Shown here: positions 35,342 to 47,090 of the stretch, piece after piece
Numbering within the stretch: position 1 is the stretch's first letter
How the letters are laid out: every line of letters begins with the position of its first letter
The notes under the pieces: model-generated
What the model was told of the DNA's origin: nothing
The model's input: the letters and a program-made list of their open reading frames with translations, nothing else
Database searches by the model: none
Position numbers and translations under genes: made by a program
Origin: Mangrovimicrobium sp033283265
Lineage (GTDB): Bacteria > Pseudomonadota > Gammaproteobacteria > Pseudomonadales > Halieaceae
Direction of reading: 5' to 3'
NCBI GenBank assembly: GCA_033283265.1
Contig: JAWMQN010000002.1
Coordinates: 496,001-560,000 of the forward strand
Length of the DNA: 64,000 bases

Positions 35342-35392
35342 GCAACCCCACCCGGCAATTGCGACAGCAATGCCGGCCAGGGCCACCCGGGA

Positions 35393-36583
35393 TCAGCGGG
35401 AAATTGCCGGGCTGGCGGGTGCCGGTATCGCGCCACCAGGCAGGAACAGCAGCCACCAGATCAGCGCCAGTGCGGCGCAGCACAGGGCCAGCAACTGTGG
35501 GCCGCCCTGGCCCAGCAACCAGCCGCCGAGCGCGCCGCCGGCGAAGGTGCCGAAGAACTGGCAGGTGGAGAAGACGCCGAGGGCGGTACCCCTGCCTTCG
35601 CCACCGGCGACCTTGCTCACCAGGGAGGGCAACGTGGCCTCGAGGTAGTTGAAGCCGGTGAAGAACACCAGTACACCGAGGTAGAGGGGGAATGCCGTCG
35701 GGGAAAAAATGACCAGCGGCACTGCCAGCAGCAACAGGGCGATCGCCACCAGGAACATCAGGCGCAGCCGCCCGTGGCGCTCCGCCTGGATCATCATCGG
35801 CGCCATACCGGCGACGGACAGCAACAGTGCCGGCAGGTAGACCAGCCAGTGACCGTCGCGCTCCAGCCCCGCCACATCGCGCAGTGCGGCGGGGACGACC
35901 AGGAACAAGGCCATCAGGGTGAAATGCAGGGCGAAGACCGAGAAGTTCAGCCGGCGCAGTAGCGGGTTGACGAAACTGGCGCGGATCAGCCCGCGGCGCA
36001 CGCCGGCCTCATCATGCCGCTCGGACACTGCGGGCGTCGGCACCCGGGTGAGCACGATGAGGATGCCCCCCAGCGCCAGCACTGCAGTCAGCCAGAACAC
36101 GCCCGACAGGCCCGCCCAGCCCGCCACCAGGGGGCCGAGGACCAGGGCGACGGCGAAGCTGCCACCAATGCTCATACCCACCAGGGCCATGGCCTTGGTG
36201 CGCTGCTCCTCACTGGTGAGGTCTGCCAGCAGGGCCATCACGGTACTGGCGATCGCGCCGGCGCCCTGCAGGGCCCGCCCGGCAACAATGGCGTAGATAT
36301 TGTCGGCGAGAGCCGCGAAGACGCTGCCCAGCACAAACAGCAGCAGGCCGCCGATGATGACCGGCTTGCGACCCAGCTGGTCGGACAGCCAGCCCAATGG
36401 TATCTGCAGCAGGGCCTGGCTGAGACCATAGGCGCCGAGAGCGAGACCGATCAGGGCTGGGCTCGCGCCGGGCACATCAGCCGCATACACCGCAAGCAGC
36501 GGCAGGACCATGAACAGGCCTAGCATGCGGAAGCTGTAAAGAGTGGCCAGGGAGGCGACAGTGCGTCGCTCCTGGGGAGTCAT
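35393..36583 (-). CDS. MFS transporter (uvrA-ssb neighbourhood)
   Basis: From ATG 36583 the protein has 396 residues and 12 helices, with the helix 2-3 motif GWLSDQLGRKPVIIGG and the helix 5 drug-exporter-like stretch GMSIGGSFAVALVLGPLVAG. It resembles the YajR/EmrD-type exporters commonly found between uvrA and ssb in pseudomonads. An in-frame GTG at 36598 is an alternative start; neither start has a strong ribosome site. It is divergent from uvrA. Substrate unknown. Confidence 0.87.
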   Translation of the reverse strand: MTPQERRTVASLATLYSFRMLGLFMVLPLLAVYAADVPGASPALIGLALGAYGLSQALLQIPLGWLSDQLGRKPVIIGGLLLFVLGSVFAALADNIYAIVAGRALQGAGAIASTVMALLADLTSEEQRTKAMALVGMSIGGSFAVALVLGPLVAGWAGLSGVFWLTAVLALGGILIVLTRVPTPAVSERHDEAGVRRGLIRASFVNPLLRRLNFSVFALHFTLMALFLVVPAALRDVAGLERDGHWLVYLPALLLSVAGMAPMMIQAERHGRLRLMFLVAIALLLLAVPLVIFSPTAFPLYLGVLVFFTGFNYLEATLPSLVSKVAGGEGRGTALGVFSTCQFFGTFAGGALGGWLLGQGGPQLLALCCAALALIWWLLFLPGGAIPAPASPAISR

Positions 36584-36666
36584 GGGGTGTTCGGTGATCA
36601 CGGAAGAACAGTCTCTGGAATCGCCGACATGATAGCAGCTATGCGCGGCGAGACACACTGCGGGCT

Positions 36667-36696
36667 TTGCGCCAGCCCTAACGCAGGGCATATACT
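36667..36696 (+). promoter_or_regulatory. Candidate uvrA promoter
   Basis: TTGCGC (36667-36672) and TATACT (36691-36696) are 18 bases apart; initiation would be near 36703, about 30 bases before the uvrA ATG. No LexA box was found between uvrA and the divergent MFS gene. Confidence 0.5.
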
Positions 36697-36731
36697 TTCG
36701 CGTTTGGACTTCTTCGCGGTCATTTCCTGCA

Positions 36732-39581
<2,850 letters not shown>

Positions 39582-39595
39582 ATCGCCGGGGCGTA

Positions 39596-39623
39596 TTGAC
39601 TCCCCGCGCGCCGCGGCTACCAT
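39596..39623 (+). promoter_or_regulatory. Promoter of tRNA-Thr
   Basis: TTGACT (39596-39601) and TACCAT (39618-39623) are 16 bases apart, with a GC-rich stretch around the likely start at about 39630. It begins 15 bases after the uvrA stop, so the tRNA has its own promoter. Confidence 0.6.
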
Positions 39624-39641
39624 AGCAGAGCCTTCGCGCAC

Positions 39642-39717
<76 letters not shown>

Positions 39718-39837
39718 TATCAATGGTGGCCAGATTGCAGTGCAGCTCCCAAATGGATGGGAGACAAAGAAGGCAGTTGTCCCACGCGCTGGGATGAACA
39801 TGGATGTCAATAATAATGCCAGGGAGTGCACTGCCTC

Positions 39838-41772
39838 ATGCGCGGCCTTTCCGCCGTCTTCGTCTTGCCGCTGGTGCTGGTGCTGGCGATCTCCGCTTGC
39901 GGCGGCGGGTCGGGCTCTGGCTCCAGCTCCAAATCACAAGGCGGGGCTTCACCCGAGGGAACAAGCCCGGTCAGCGCCGCCCCGCTGTCCGCGCCCGCCC
40001 CGAGCTTTGCGCCGCTTGAAGCGCGCCCGCCTCCCAACATACTGCTGATCGTCGCCGATGACCTCGGTTACAACGACCTGGCGATCAACAACGGCAATCC
40101 GGCCATTGAAACTCCCAACCTCGACCAGTTGGCGCGCCGGGGCGTTCGCTTCACCCGGCACTATGCCCAACCAGTCTGCAGCGCATCCCGCGCCGCCCTG
40201 TTCACCGGCCAGTACCCGGAGCGCAACGGTTTCCTACCGGGCGGCAGGGGTATTCCGGCGGAGCGGGTCACCCTGGCCGAACACTTCCAACAGGCCGGCT
40301 ACACCACCTGGCATATCGGCAAGTGGCACCTCGGCCACACACTCCGTGACGCCTGGCCCGATCGCCAGGGTTTTGACCACTGGCTCGGCTTCCTCGACCA
40401 GTGGCGTCTGGCCGGCCAGCGGCAGGGTGGACAGCTCGTTCCGGCCAGGCCGCGCTATGAGAATCCCTGGCTGGAGGGTAGCGAGGAAGCCGGAAGGCAC
40501 TTTCAGGGCCATCTCAACGACATTCTCACCGACCAGGCACTAAAGGCGCTCAAGCAGCTGGGCGCGTCGCCAGCGCCCTGGCTCATCAACCTCTGGTACT
40601 ACGCTCCGCACAGTCCCGTGTCCCCTTCGGCGGCGTTCGCCGCCCAGTCCCCGGACACCCCGGCAGGCCGCTACCGCGCCCTGGTCAAGCAGCTGGACAG
40701 CAACATCGGGCGATTGCTGCACGAGCTGGACAGTTCGGCAGCGGCTGGGAACACCCTTGTCGTATTTCTCAGCGACAACGGCGGCACCAGTGAGTACGTC
40801 GACAGTAATTCCCCGCTGCCCGGCAGCAAAAATTCACTGCTGGAAGGCGGTATCCGGACACCCCTGCTAATACGCCTGCCTGATCCAGCACTCAACGGCC
40901 AGGTGATAGACGCGGCGGTGAACATCATGGACATCTACCCGACCCTGGCGGCACTCGCGGGCAGCGACGCCGATGCCGAGTTGGACGGCAGGAGCCTGCT
41001 TCCCCTGCTGGGAGGTGAACCCGACACCTCCCAGATGCGTTTCTGGGACTACATCTTCGAATCCAGCATCCTGTCCGCGGATGGCCGCTGGCGGCTTCGC
41101 CAGGGAAAGCTGCCCGCAGAGGGAGAAGCAGAGCCAGCGCTGTACGACTACCAGGCCGACCCTGCCGCGCAGATTGTGCTATCGCCGCCTGCGCCAGAAG
41201 CGGATATCGCCGACCTGCGAGATAGTTACAGCGAATGGCACAGGGAAATCCATCGCGTTCCCACGCGTTACTCGGCGCAGGATTGGGGTGGAGAAATGAG
41301 CGGATTCGACGTCCTGCGTACCCCGGGATATGGCGGGCACACCCTGGCCGTGGCGTTTGATTCACCCTATAGCGGCAGCCTGGCCGCACAGGGCGATATC
41401 TGGGAGATAGGCATCCAGGGCCTGGCGGTAAGCGCTCGCTTTGGCGAGCTGTCCCTGAGTGGTGCGCTCGCCGACAGCGAAGGCTGCCACAGCATTATCA
41501 GCAGCGGCTACTTCCACCGTGACGTGAGTCACCTGGCCGGCGGGGACAGGACTACCCTGGAACTGTATATCGATGGCCAACTGGCGGATACCGTCGACGC
41601 CGCAGGCGCCCTCGCCGTCGATGATACAGGTGCCCCAACCCGGATTGGGGACAGGCTGTTGTACGCCGGCAATGGCGCCATTCGCCACGCCGAGGTGCTT
41701 AACGTCATGGTCGGCCCCTGGCACGACACCACGGCAGTCGAGTTGCACCGGGAGTTGTGCGGGAAGCCCTGA
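39838..41772 (+). CDS. Lipoprotein sulfatase with C-terminal LamG-like domain
   Basis: From ATG 39838 (AGGGAG upstream) the protein has 644 residues and a lipoprotein signal peptide with lipobox ISAC (Cys21), followed by a Gly/Ser linker. The sulfatase core has the metal-binding VADDLGYNDL (Asp74, Asp75), the formylglycine motif CSASR at 114-118 (Cys114), IGKWHLGH and SDNGGTSEY. Ala replaces the usual Pro in CxPxR, a variant tolerated by some maturases. Residues from about 480 look like a beta-sandwich of LamG or concanavalin type (LELYIDGQLADTV). It is probably an envelope-anchored hydrolase of sulfated glycans; the substrate is unknown. It lies between tRNA-Thr and the ribosomal block. Confidence 0.87.
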   Translation: MRGLSAVFVLPLVLVLAISACGGGSGSGSSSKSQGGASPEGTSPVSAAPLSAPAPSFAPLEARPPPNILLIVADDLGYNDLAINNGNPAIETPNLDQLARRGVRFTRHYAQPVCSASRAALFTGQYPERNGFLPGGRGIPAERVTLAEHFQQAGYTTWHIGKWHLGHTLRDAWPDRQGFDHWLGFLDQWRLAGQRQGGQLVPARPRYENPWLEGSEEAGRHFQGHLNDILTDQALKALKQLGASPAPWLINLWYYAPHSPVSPSAAFAAQSPDTPAGRYRALVKQLDSNIGRLLHELDSSAAAGNTLVVFLSDNGGTSEYVDSNSPLPGSKNSLLEGGIRTPLLIRLPDPALNGQVIDAAVNIMDIYPTLAALAGSDADAELDGRSLLPLLGGEPDTSQMRFWDYIFESSILSADGRWRLRQGKLPAEGEAEPALYDYQADPAAQIVLSPPAPEADIADLRDSYSEWHREIHRVPTRYSAQDWGGEMSGFDVLRTPGYGGHTLAVAFDSPYSGSLAAQGDIWEIGIQGLAVSARFGELSLSGALADSEGCHSIISSGYFHRDVSHLAGGDRTTLELYIDGQLADTVDAAGALAVDDTGAPTRIGDRLLYAGNGAIRHAEVLNVMVGPWHDTTAVELHRELCGKP

Positions 41773-41791
41773 CGGACGGCATCCGCGAGGC

Positions 41792-41822
41792 AAAAAAAAG
41801 CCGGGTTAAACCCGGCTTTCTC
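41792..41822. terminator. Bidirectional terminator between sulfatase gene and rplQ
   Basis: GCCGGGTT and AACCCGGC form an 8-base-pair stem (41799-41815) with a one-base centre. An A-run lies to the left and TTTC to the right, so it can stop both the plus-strand sulfatase transcript and the minus-strand alpha operon. Confidence 0.8.
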
Positions 41823-41846
41823 AATTCTCGAGGGCGAGTCTGTCAC

Positions 41847-42236
41847 TCAGTCCTCGTCACCCTCGTAGCTGTCGTGCTGCGGGCGATCGACAAGCTCGAC
41901 GTATGCCATCGGGGCCTTGTCACCAGCACGGTAGCCGCACTTGAGGATGCGGATGTAGCCGCCGGGGCGACCCTCGTAGCGCGGGCCGAGTTCGCTGAAC
42001 AGCTTGCCAACGGCAGCCTTGTTGCGAACGCGGTCGAAGGCCAGGCGACGGTTGGCCACGCTGTCCTTTTTCGCCAGGGTTATCAGGGGCTCCGCATAGC
42101 TGCGCAGTTCCTTGGCCTTGGGCAGGGTGGTTTTGATCAACTCGTGCTCCACCAGTGAGATTGCCATGTTGCGGAACATGGCCTTGCGGTGGGCACTGTT
42201 GCGGTTCAGCTGACGTCCACTTTGACGATGACGCAT
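41847..42236 (-). CDS. rplQ: 50S ribosomal protein bL17
   Basis: MRHRQSGRQLNRNSAHRKAMFRNMA is the standard bL17 N-terminus, and the 129-residue length with YVELVDRP near the end fits. Last gene of the alpha operon, 59 bases after rpoA and closed by the terminator at 41792-41822. Confidence 0.97.
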   Translation of the reverse strand: MRHRQSGRQLNRNSAHRKAMFRNMAISLVEHELIKTTLPKAKELRSYAEPLITLAKKDSVANRRLAFDRVRNKAAVGKLFSELGPRYEGRPGGYIRILKCGYRAGDKAPMAYVELVDRPQHDSYEGDED

Positions 42237-42295
42237 TTTTCCAATCCTATCTTCTGTGTGCTATCGCAGCACGACTATCTGGGGCCGGGGAGCAA

Positions 42296-43300
42296 TCAGG
42301 CGCTCAATACCCGGTCGTCGTTTTTCAGGCTGGCGGGCGGCCAGTTGTCCAGGCGCATGCCCAGGGACAGACCACGTGAAGCCAGTACATCCTTGATCTC
42401 GGTCAGCGACTTCTTGCCGAGGTTCGGGGTCTTCAGCAGCTCAACCTCGGTGCGCTGCACGAGGTCGCCGATGTAGTAGATATTCTCTGCTTTCAGGCAG
42501 TTCGCGGAACGAACTGTCAGCTCCAGGTCGTCGACCGGGCGCAGCAGGATCGGATCTACCTCATCCTCTTCCTCTACAAAATCGGACTCCGACTCGCTCT
42601 CGAGGTCGACGAACACCGCCAGCTGCTGCTGGAGGATGGTCGCGGCGCGACGGATGGCCTCTTCCGGATCGATCGTACCGTTGGTCTCGAGGTCCAGAAC
42701 CAGTTTGTCCAGGTCGGTGCGCTGTTCAACACGGGCAGCTTCCACTACGTAGGATACGCGCTGTACCGGAGAGAAGGTCGCGTCCAGTTGCAGACGGCCG
42801 ATAGAACGGGTTTCCTCGTCGGCGTTCTCGCGAGAGTCGGCCGGGGAGTAACCGCGGCCACGGGCGACGGTCAGCTTCATGTTGATTTCACTGGCACCAT
42901 TGAGGTGGCAGATCACATGATCCGGATTGCGCACTTCGATGTCGTGCTCGACCTGGATGTCTGCTGCAGTAACCGCACCGGGGCCTTTTTTGCTCAGAGT
43001 CAGCTCAGCTTCGTCCTTGCCGTTCATGACCAGGGCGATACCTTTCAGGTTCAGCAGGATTTCAATTACATCCTCCTGCACACCTTCAATAGCGCTGTAC
43101 TCGTGCAACACACCATCGATTTCTACTTCAGTGATTGCGCAGCCGGGCATGGAAGACAGCAGGATGCGACGCAGGGCGTTACCCAGCGTGTGGCCAAAAC
43201 CACGCTCGAGGGGCTCCAGGGTTACCTGGGCGCGCTTGCTGTCCTTCTCTTCCACGTTGATAACGCGCGGGGTCAGAAATTCTGTCACTGCACTCTGCAT
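42296..43300 (-). CDS. rpoA: DNA-directed RNA polymerase subunit alpha
   Basis: ATG 43300 gives MQSAVTEFLTPRVINV, matching known RpoA starts, and 334 residues. The N-terminal dimerisation domain has LEPLERGFGHTLGNALRRILLSS and NGTIDPEEAIRRAATIL. The C-terminal domain, which binds UP elements and activators, has LTVRSANCLKAENIYYIGDL and LGKKSLTEIKDVLASRGLSLGM. The linker is strongly acidic (SESESDFVEEEDEVDP). It is encoded between rpsD and rplQ, as is usual. Confidence 0.98.
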   Translation of the reverse strand: MQSAVTEFLTPRVINVEEKDSKRAQVTLEPLERGFGHTLGNALRRILLSSMPGCAITEVEIDGVLHEYSAIEGVQEDVIEILLNLKGIALVMNGKDEAELTLSKKGPGAVTAADIQVEHDIEVRNPDHVICHLNGASEINMKLTVARGRGYSPADSRENADEETRSIGRLQLDATFSPVQRVSYVVEAARVEQRTDLDKLVLDLETNGTIDPEEAIRRAATILQQQLAVFVDLESESESDFVEEEDEVDPILLRPVDDLELTVRSANCLKAENIYYIGDLVQRTEVELLKTPNLGKKSLTEIKDVLASRGLSLGMRLDNWPPASLKNDDRVLSA

Positions 43301-43337
43301 ACGGGGCACCTATTACCAGGATTAATTCTTCAGTGAA

Positions 43338-43958
43338 TTACTTGGAGTAAAGCTCGACGATCAGGTTCTCGTTGATTTCCGAGGACAGATCCTGACGATC
43401 GGGAACGGCCTTGAACGTTCCTTCCAGTTTGTCGGCATTTACTTCCAGCCACTCGGGCTCGCCACGCTGGGCGGCCAGTGCCAGTGCGGACTGCACGCGC
43501 AGCTGCTTCTTGGCTTTTTCACGCAGAGAGATAACGTCTCCCGCCTTCACCTGGTAAGAGGGGATGTTGACTACCGCGCCATTGACCAGAATGGACTTGT
43601 GGGCAACCAGCTGGCGAGCTTCGCTGCGGGTGGAGCCGAAGCCCATCCGGTAAACGACGTTGTCCAGGCGGGATTCCAGCAGCTGCAGCAGGTTTTCACC
43701 GGTTGCACCTTTCAGGCGGGCAGCTTCCTTGTAGTAGTTGCGGAACTGCTTTTCCAGAATGCCGTAGATACGGCGAACTTTTTGCTTTTCACGCAGCTGT
43801 ACACCGTAGTCGGACAGGCGGCCACGACGGGCGCCATGCTGACCGGGGGCGTTTTCAACTTTACATTTGCTTTCGAGTGCACGCACACCGCTTTTCAGGA
43901 ACAGGTCAGTTCCCTCACGGCGGGAAAGCTTGCACTTGGGACCAATATATCGAGCCAT
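43338..43958 (-). CDS. rpsD: 30S ribosomal protein uS4
   Basis: ARYIGPKCKLSRREGTDLFLKS opens this 206-residue protein, and the S4 RNA-binding domain shows LLQLLESRLDNVVYRMGFGSTRSEARQLV. In E. coli S4 represses the alpha operon by binding its leader. The N-terminal zinc-binding Cys set is absent, so it is the zinc-free form. Confidence 0.98.
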   Translation of the reverse strand: MARYIGPKCKLSRREGTDLFLKSGVRALESKCKVENAPGQHGARRGRLSDYGVQLREKQKVRRIYGILEKQFRNYYKEAARLKGATGENLLQLLESRLDNVVYRMGFGSTRSEARQLVAHKSILVNGAVVNIPSYQVKAGDVISLREKAKKQLRVQSALALAAQRGEPEWLEVNADKLEGTFKAVPDRQDLSSEINENLIVELYSK

Positions 43959-43979
43959 GTCTATACCTTCCTGTAAGCC

Positions 43980-44372
43980 TTACACGCGACGTTTCTTGGG
44001 AGGACGGCAGCCATTGTGCGGAATCGGCGTCACGTCGGTGATATTGCTGATCTTGTAGCCACAGGCGTTGAGTGCGCGCACGGCAGACTCACGACCAGGC
44101 CCTGGACCTTTAACTTGTACGTCCAGGTTCTTCAGGCCGTACTCTTTAGCGGCTTCACCCGCACGCTCTGCAGCCACCTGAGCTGCGAACGGGGTGCTTT
44201 TGCGCGAGCCGCGGAAACCGGAACCACCAGCAGTCGCCCAGCTCAGGGTGTTGCCCTGACGGTCGGTGATGGTAACGATGGTATTGTTGAAAGACGCGTG
44301 AACGTGCGCGATGCCGTCCACGACAGTCTTGGTGATTTTCTTACGTGTGCTTTTAGCACCTGGCTTTGCCAT
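43980..44372 (-). CDS. rpsK: 30S ribosomal protein uS11
   Basis: The 130-residue protein has GIAHVHASFNNTIVTITDRQGNTLSWATAGGSGFRGSRKSTPFAAQ and ends with TPIPHNGCRPPKKRRV, both diagnostic for uS11 of the 30S platform. It lies between rpsM and rpsD in the alpha operon. Confidence 0.98.
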   Translation of the reverse strand: MAKPGAKSTRKKITKTVVDGIAHVHASFNNTIVTITDRQGNTLSWATAGGSGFRGSRKSTPFAAQVAAERAGEAAKEYGLKNLDVQVKGPGPGRESAVRALNACGYKISNITDVTPIPHNGCRPPKKRRV

Positions 44373-44446
44373 GTGTTACTTCCTGTTTAATATCAACACT
44401 GCACTGTGGTGCAGCTACACTAAAAAGGATTCGCTAAGGAGTTTCC

Positions 44447-44803
44447 TTACTTGCGAATCGGCTTACGCGGGCCTTTACGGGTGCGCGCATTGGTTTTGGT
44501 ACGCTGACCGCGAACCGGCAGGCTGCGACGGTGGCGCAGGCCGCGGTTACAACCGAGGTCCATGAGACGCTTGATGTTCATGGAAATTTCCCGGCGCAGA
44601 TCGCCTTCGACGGTCATCTCGGCCACTTTCCCGCGCAGAGCGTCCATTTGCTCTTCACTGAGTTCGCCAATCTTGGCATTCTCAGCAATACCAGTAGCGG
44701 CGCAGAGGCCACGGGCCTGGGTGCGACCGATACCGTAGATATAGGTCAAAGAGATAACAGCATGCTTGTTATCAGGTATGTTGACGCCGGCAATACGAGC
44801 CAT
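44447..44803 (-). CDS. rpsM: 30S ribosomal protein uS13
   Basis: MARIAGVNIPDNKHAVISLTYIYGIG starts this 118-residue protein, and the basic tail GLRHRRSLPVRGQRTKTNARTRKGPRK is typical of uS13, which contacts the P-site tRNA and bridges the subunits. First gene of the alpha operon, about 100 bases after a clear promoter at 44911-44939. Confidence 0.98.
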   Translation of the reverse strand: MARIAGVNIPDNKHAVISLTYIYGIGRTQARGLCAATGIAENAKIGELSEEQMDALRGKVAEMTVEGDLRREISMNIKRLMDLGCNRGLRHRRSLPVRGQRTKTNARTRKGPRKPIRK

Positions 44804-44910
44804 TCAACTCTCTCCAATTAATCAAATCGCGCTAGAAGACTTGTTTTACAAGCCCCTGATTTTTCATCATTTTCTGAAAACCAAGGGTAGCGCGCCGCGA
44901 AAGGCGCAGC

Positions 44911-44939
44911 ATTCTAGCGATATCGTTACTAAAAATCAA
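44911..44939 (-). promoter_or_regulatory. Alpha operon promoter (rpsM)
   Basis: On the minus strand TTGATT (44939-44934) and TAGAAT (44916-44911) are exactly 17 bases apart. Initiation near 44904 leaves a leader of about 100 bases, with a GCGCC/GGCGC hairpin (44892-44907) at its start and room for an S4-binding structure. Confidence 0.75.
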
Positions 44940-44958
44940 CCGTGCAGTGGCTGGGCAA

Positions 44959-45075
44959 TCAGCCCTGGCGCTGCTTGTGGCGGGGATCGGTATTGCAGAT
45001 TACCCGGACCACACCATTGCGACGCACAACCTTGCAGTTGCGGCACATCTTTTTGACTGATGCACGTACTTTCAT
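44959..45075 (-). CDS. rpmJ: 50S ribosomal protein bL36
   Basis: This 38-residue gene begins MKVRASVKKMCRNCKVVRR and ends DPRHKQRQG. The CxxC, later Cys (VICN) and His form the usual zinc site of the zinc-binding bL36. It lies between secY (34 bases before) and the alpha operon promoter, the standard end of the spc operon. Confidence 0.96.
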   Translation of the reverse strand: MKVRASVKKMCRNCKVVRRNGVVRVICNTDPRHKQRQG

Positions 45076-45109
45076 CGTTCTTTCTCCGTTACAGCCGGCC
45101 GCTTTCGCC

Positions 45110-46438
45110 TCAGCGGAGCCGGCCTGCACTCCCATAGTTTTTGAGATTGGCCTTTTTCATCACAGACTCGTACTGCTGTGACATCAGGTGGCTTTGCACC
45201 TGGGCCATAAAATCCATCACCACGACAACCACGATCAGCAGCGAGGTACCGCCGAGGTAGAACGGCACATTGGCCGTAACCACCAGGAACTGCGGGATCA
45301 GGCAGACAATGGCGATATACGCGGAGCCGAATACAGTGAGGCGGGTCAAAACGCCATCGATGTAGTTGGCAGTCTGCTGTCCCGGGCGGATACCGGGTAC
45401 AAAAGCACCGGAGCGCTTCAGGTTGTCGGCCACTTCCTGCGGGTTAAACATCAACGCCGTGTAGAAGAAGCAGAAGAACACAATAAATATGGTGAACAAC
45501 AAAATGTTCAGCGGCTGGCCCGGGCCGATCATCACCGCCAGGTCCTGCAGCCAGTCGGCAGAGTCGGAAGTACCGAACCACTGCGCGACGGATGCCGGGA
45601 ACAGCAGGATGCTGCTGGCAAAGATCGCCGGGATAACACCCGCCATGTTCACCTTCAACGGCAGGTGAGAACTCTGCGCCTGGTACATCCGGCGCCCCTG
45701 CTGCCGTTTTGCGTAGTTAACGGTGATCCGGCGCTGGCCTCGCTCGATAAACACGATCGCGAGGATCATGAATACCGCCAGTGCGAGGATAGCCAGCAGG
45801 AACAGGATATTAAGCTCACCCTGCCGCGCCTGCTCCAGTGACTGGCCGATCGCACTCGGCAAACCCGCCACGATCCCTGCAAAAATCAGCAGGGAAATAC
45901 CGTTACCTACACCACGCTCGGTGATCTGCTCACCGAGCCACATCATAAATACCGCCCCGGTCACCAGCGAGGTGACGGCAATCAGGTAAAACAGCGGGGT
46001 AACGCTGTATGCCATGCCCTGATTGGCCATGCCCACGGTCATACCCAGGGCCTGGACGATCGCCAACACCACCGTCAGGTAGCGGGTGTACTGGCTGATC
46101 TTGCGCCGTCCGGACTCGCCCTCTTTCTTCAACGCCTCCAGCTGGGGCGTCACCGCCGACATCAACTGGATGATGATCGACGCGGAAATGTAAGGCATGA
46201 TGCCCAGCGCGAGAATACTCATACGCTCAAGAGCACCGCCGGAGAACATGTTCGCCAGACCGAGAATGGTTCCCTGATTCTGGTTGAACAGTGCCGCCAG
46301 TTGAGCAGGATCTATGCCCGGTACAGGAATATGCGTACCGACGCGGTACACAATAATCGCCATCAACAAGAAACGAAGGCGAGCAAAGAGCTCGCCCATG
46401 CCGGCTTTGCTGACCTGGGGCATTTGAGCCTGTGCCAT
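45110..46438 (-). CDS. secY: Protein translocase subunit SecY
   Basis: SecY forms the protein-conducting channel of the inner membrane with SecE and SecG. The 442-residue protein has ten helices, the helix 2 plug region LNMFSGGALERMSILALGIMPYISASIIIQL, and the cytoplasmic loop GQRRITVNYAKRQQGRRMYQ. It starts one base after the rplO stop, so translation is coupled. Confidence 0.98.
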   Translation of the reverse strand: MAQAQMPQVSKAGMGELFARLRFLLMAIIVYRVGTHIPVPGIDPAQLAALFNQNQGTILGLANMFSGGALERMSILALGIMPYISASIIIQLMSAVTPQLEALKKEGESGRRKISQYTRYLTVVLAIVQALGMTVGMANQGMAYSVTPLFYLIAVTSLVTGAVFMMWLGEQITERGVGNGISLLIFAGIVAGLPSAIGQSLEQARQGELNILFLLAILALAVFMILAIVFIERGQRRITVNYAKRQQGRRMYQAQSSHLPLKVNMAGVIPAIFASSILLFPASVAQWFGTSDSADWLQDLAVMIGPGQPLNILLFTIFIVFFCFFYTALMFNPQEVADNLKRSGAFVPGIRPGQQTANYIDGVLTRLTVFGSAYIAIVCLIPQFLVVTANVPFYLGGTSLLIVVVVVMDFMAQVQSHLMSQQYESVMKKANLKNYGSAGRLR

Positions 46439-46885
46439 TTAGTCCTCGACTTTCCCGCCGGCCTTTTCGATCGCTTCGCGAGCGCCCTTGGTGACACCAA
46501 GGCCTTTAACGGTTACGGCCTTGGTCAGCTCACCTGACAGGAATACCCGCGCGCGGGTGATGTCCTGCTTGATCAGGTCAGCCGCTTTCAGCGCTTCCAG
46601 ATCGACGACATCGGCATCCACCGCATTCAGCTCAGACAGGCGAACCTGGGCAGTAGTACGCGAGATCCGCGAGGTAAAACCATATTTCGGCAGGCGCTTC
46701 TGCAGCGGCATCTGGCCACCCTCGAAGCCGGGGCGAACCGAGCCACCGGAACGGGATTTCTGGCCCTTGTGACCGCGGCCGGCGGTTTTGCCGAGACCGG
46801 AGCCGATACCGCGCCCAACGCGCTTGCTGTCTTTCCTGGCACCCGGCGCGGGGCTCAGGGTGTTCAGACGCATTTGTTCAGACAT
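46439..46885 (-). CDS. rplO: 50S ribosomal protein uL15
   Basis: The conserved LNTLSPAPGARKDSKRVGRGIGSGLGKTAGRGHKGQKSRSGG start and the KGAREAIEKAGGKVE end identify uL15. I choose ATG 46885 (148 residues, MSEQMRLN) because GAGGA precedes it by eight bases. The ATG at 46873 matches the E. coli start but has no ribosome site. The gene begins inside the last bases of rpmD. Confidence 0.96.
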   Translation of the reverse strand: MSEQMRLNTLSPAPGARKDSKRVGRGIGSGLGKTAGRGHKGQKSRSGGSVRPGFEGGQMPLQKRLPKYGFTSRISRTTAQVRLSELNAVDADVVDLEALKAADLIKQDITRARVFLSGELTKAVTVKGLGVTKGAREAIEKAGGKVED

Positions 46886-46889
46886 GTGT

Positions 46890-47072
46890 TCAGTCCTCAA
46901 CCCTAACCAGGTAGTTAACCTTGTTGATCATGCCGCGGACAGAGGGAGTGTCCTCCACCTCGACCGTGTGGCCGATCCGACGCAGTCCAAGGCCAGCGAC
47001 GCAGGCCTGGTGCTTTTTCAGGCGCCCGTGAATACTCTTCACCTGGGTAACCTTGATGGTTTCTTTAGCCAT
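46890..47072 (-). CDS. rpmD: 50S ribosomal protein uL30
   Basis: A 60-residue protein with IKVTQVKSIHGRLKKHQACVAGLGLRRIGHTVEVEDTPSVRGMINKV, the bacterial short form of uL30. Gene order rpsE-rpmD-rplO is conserved. Confidence 0.97.
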   Translation of the reverse strand: MAKETIKVTQVKSIHGRLKKHQACVAGLGLRRIGHTVEVEDTPSVRGMINKVNYLVRVED

Positions 47073-47090
47073 GACGATTCAACCCAAATC

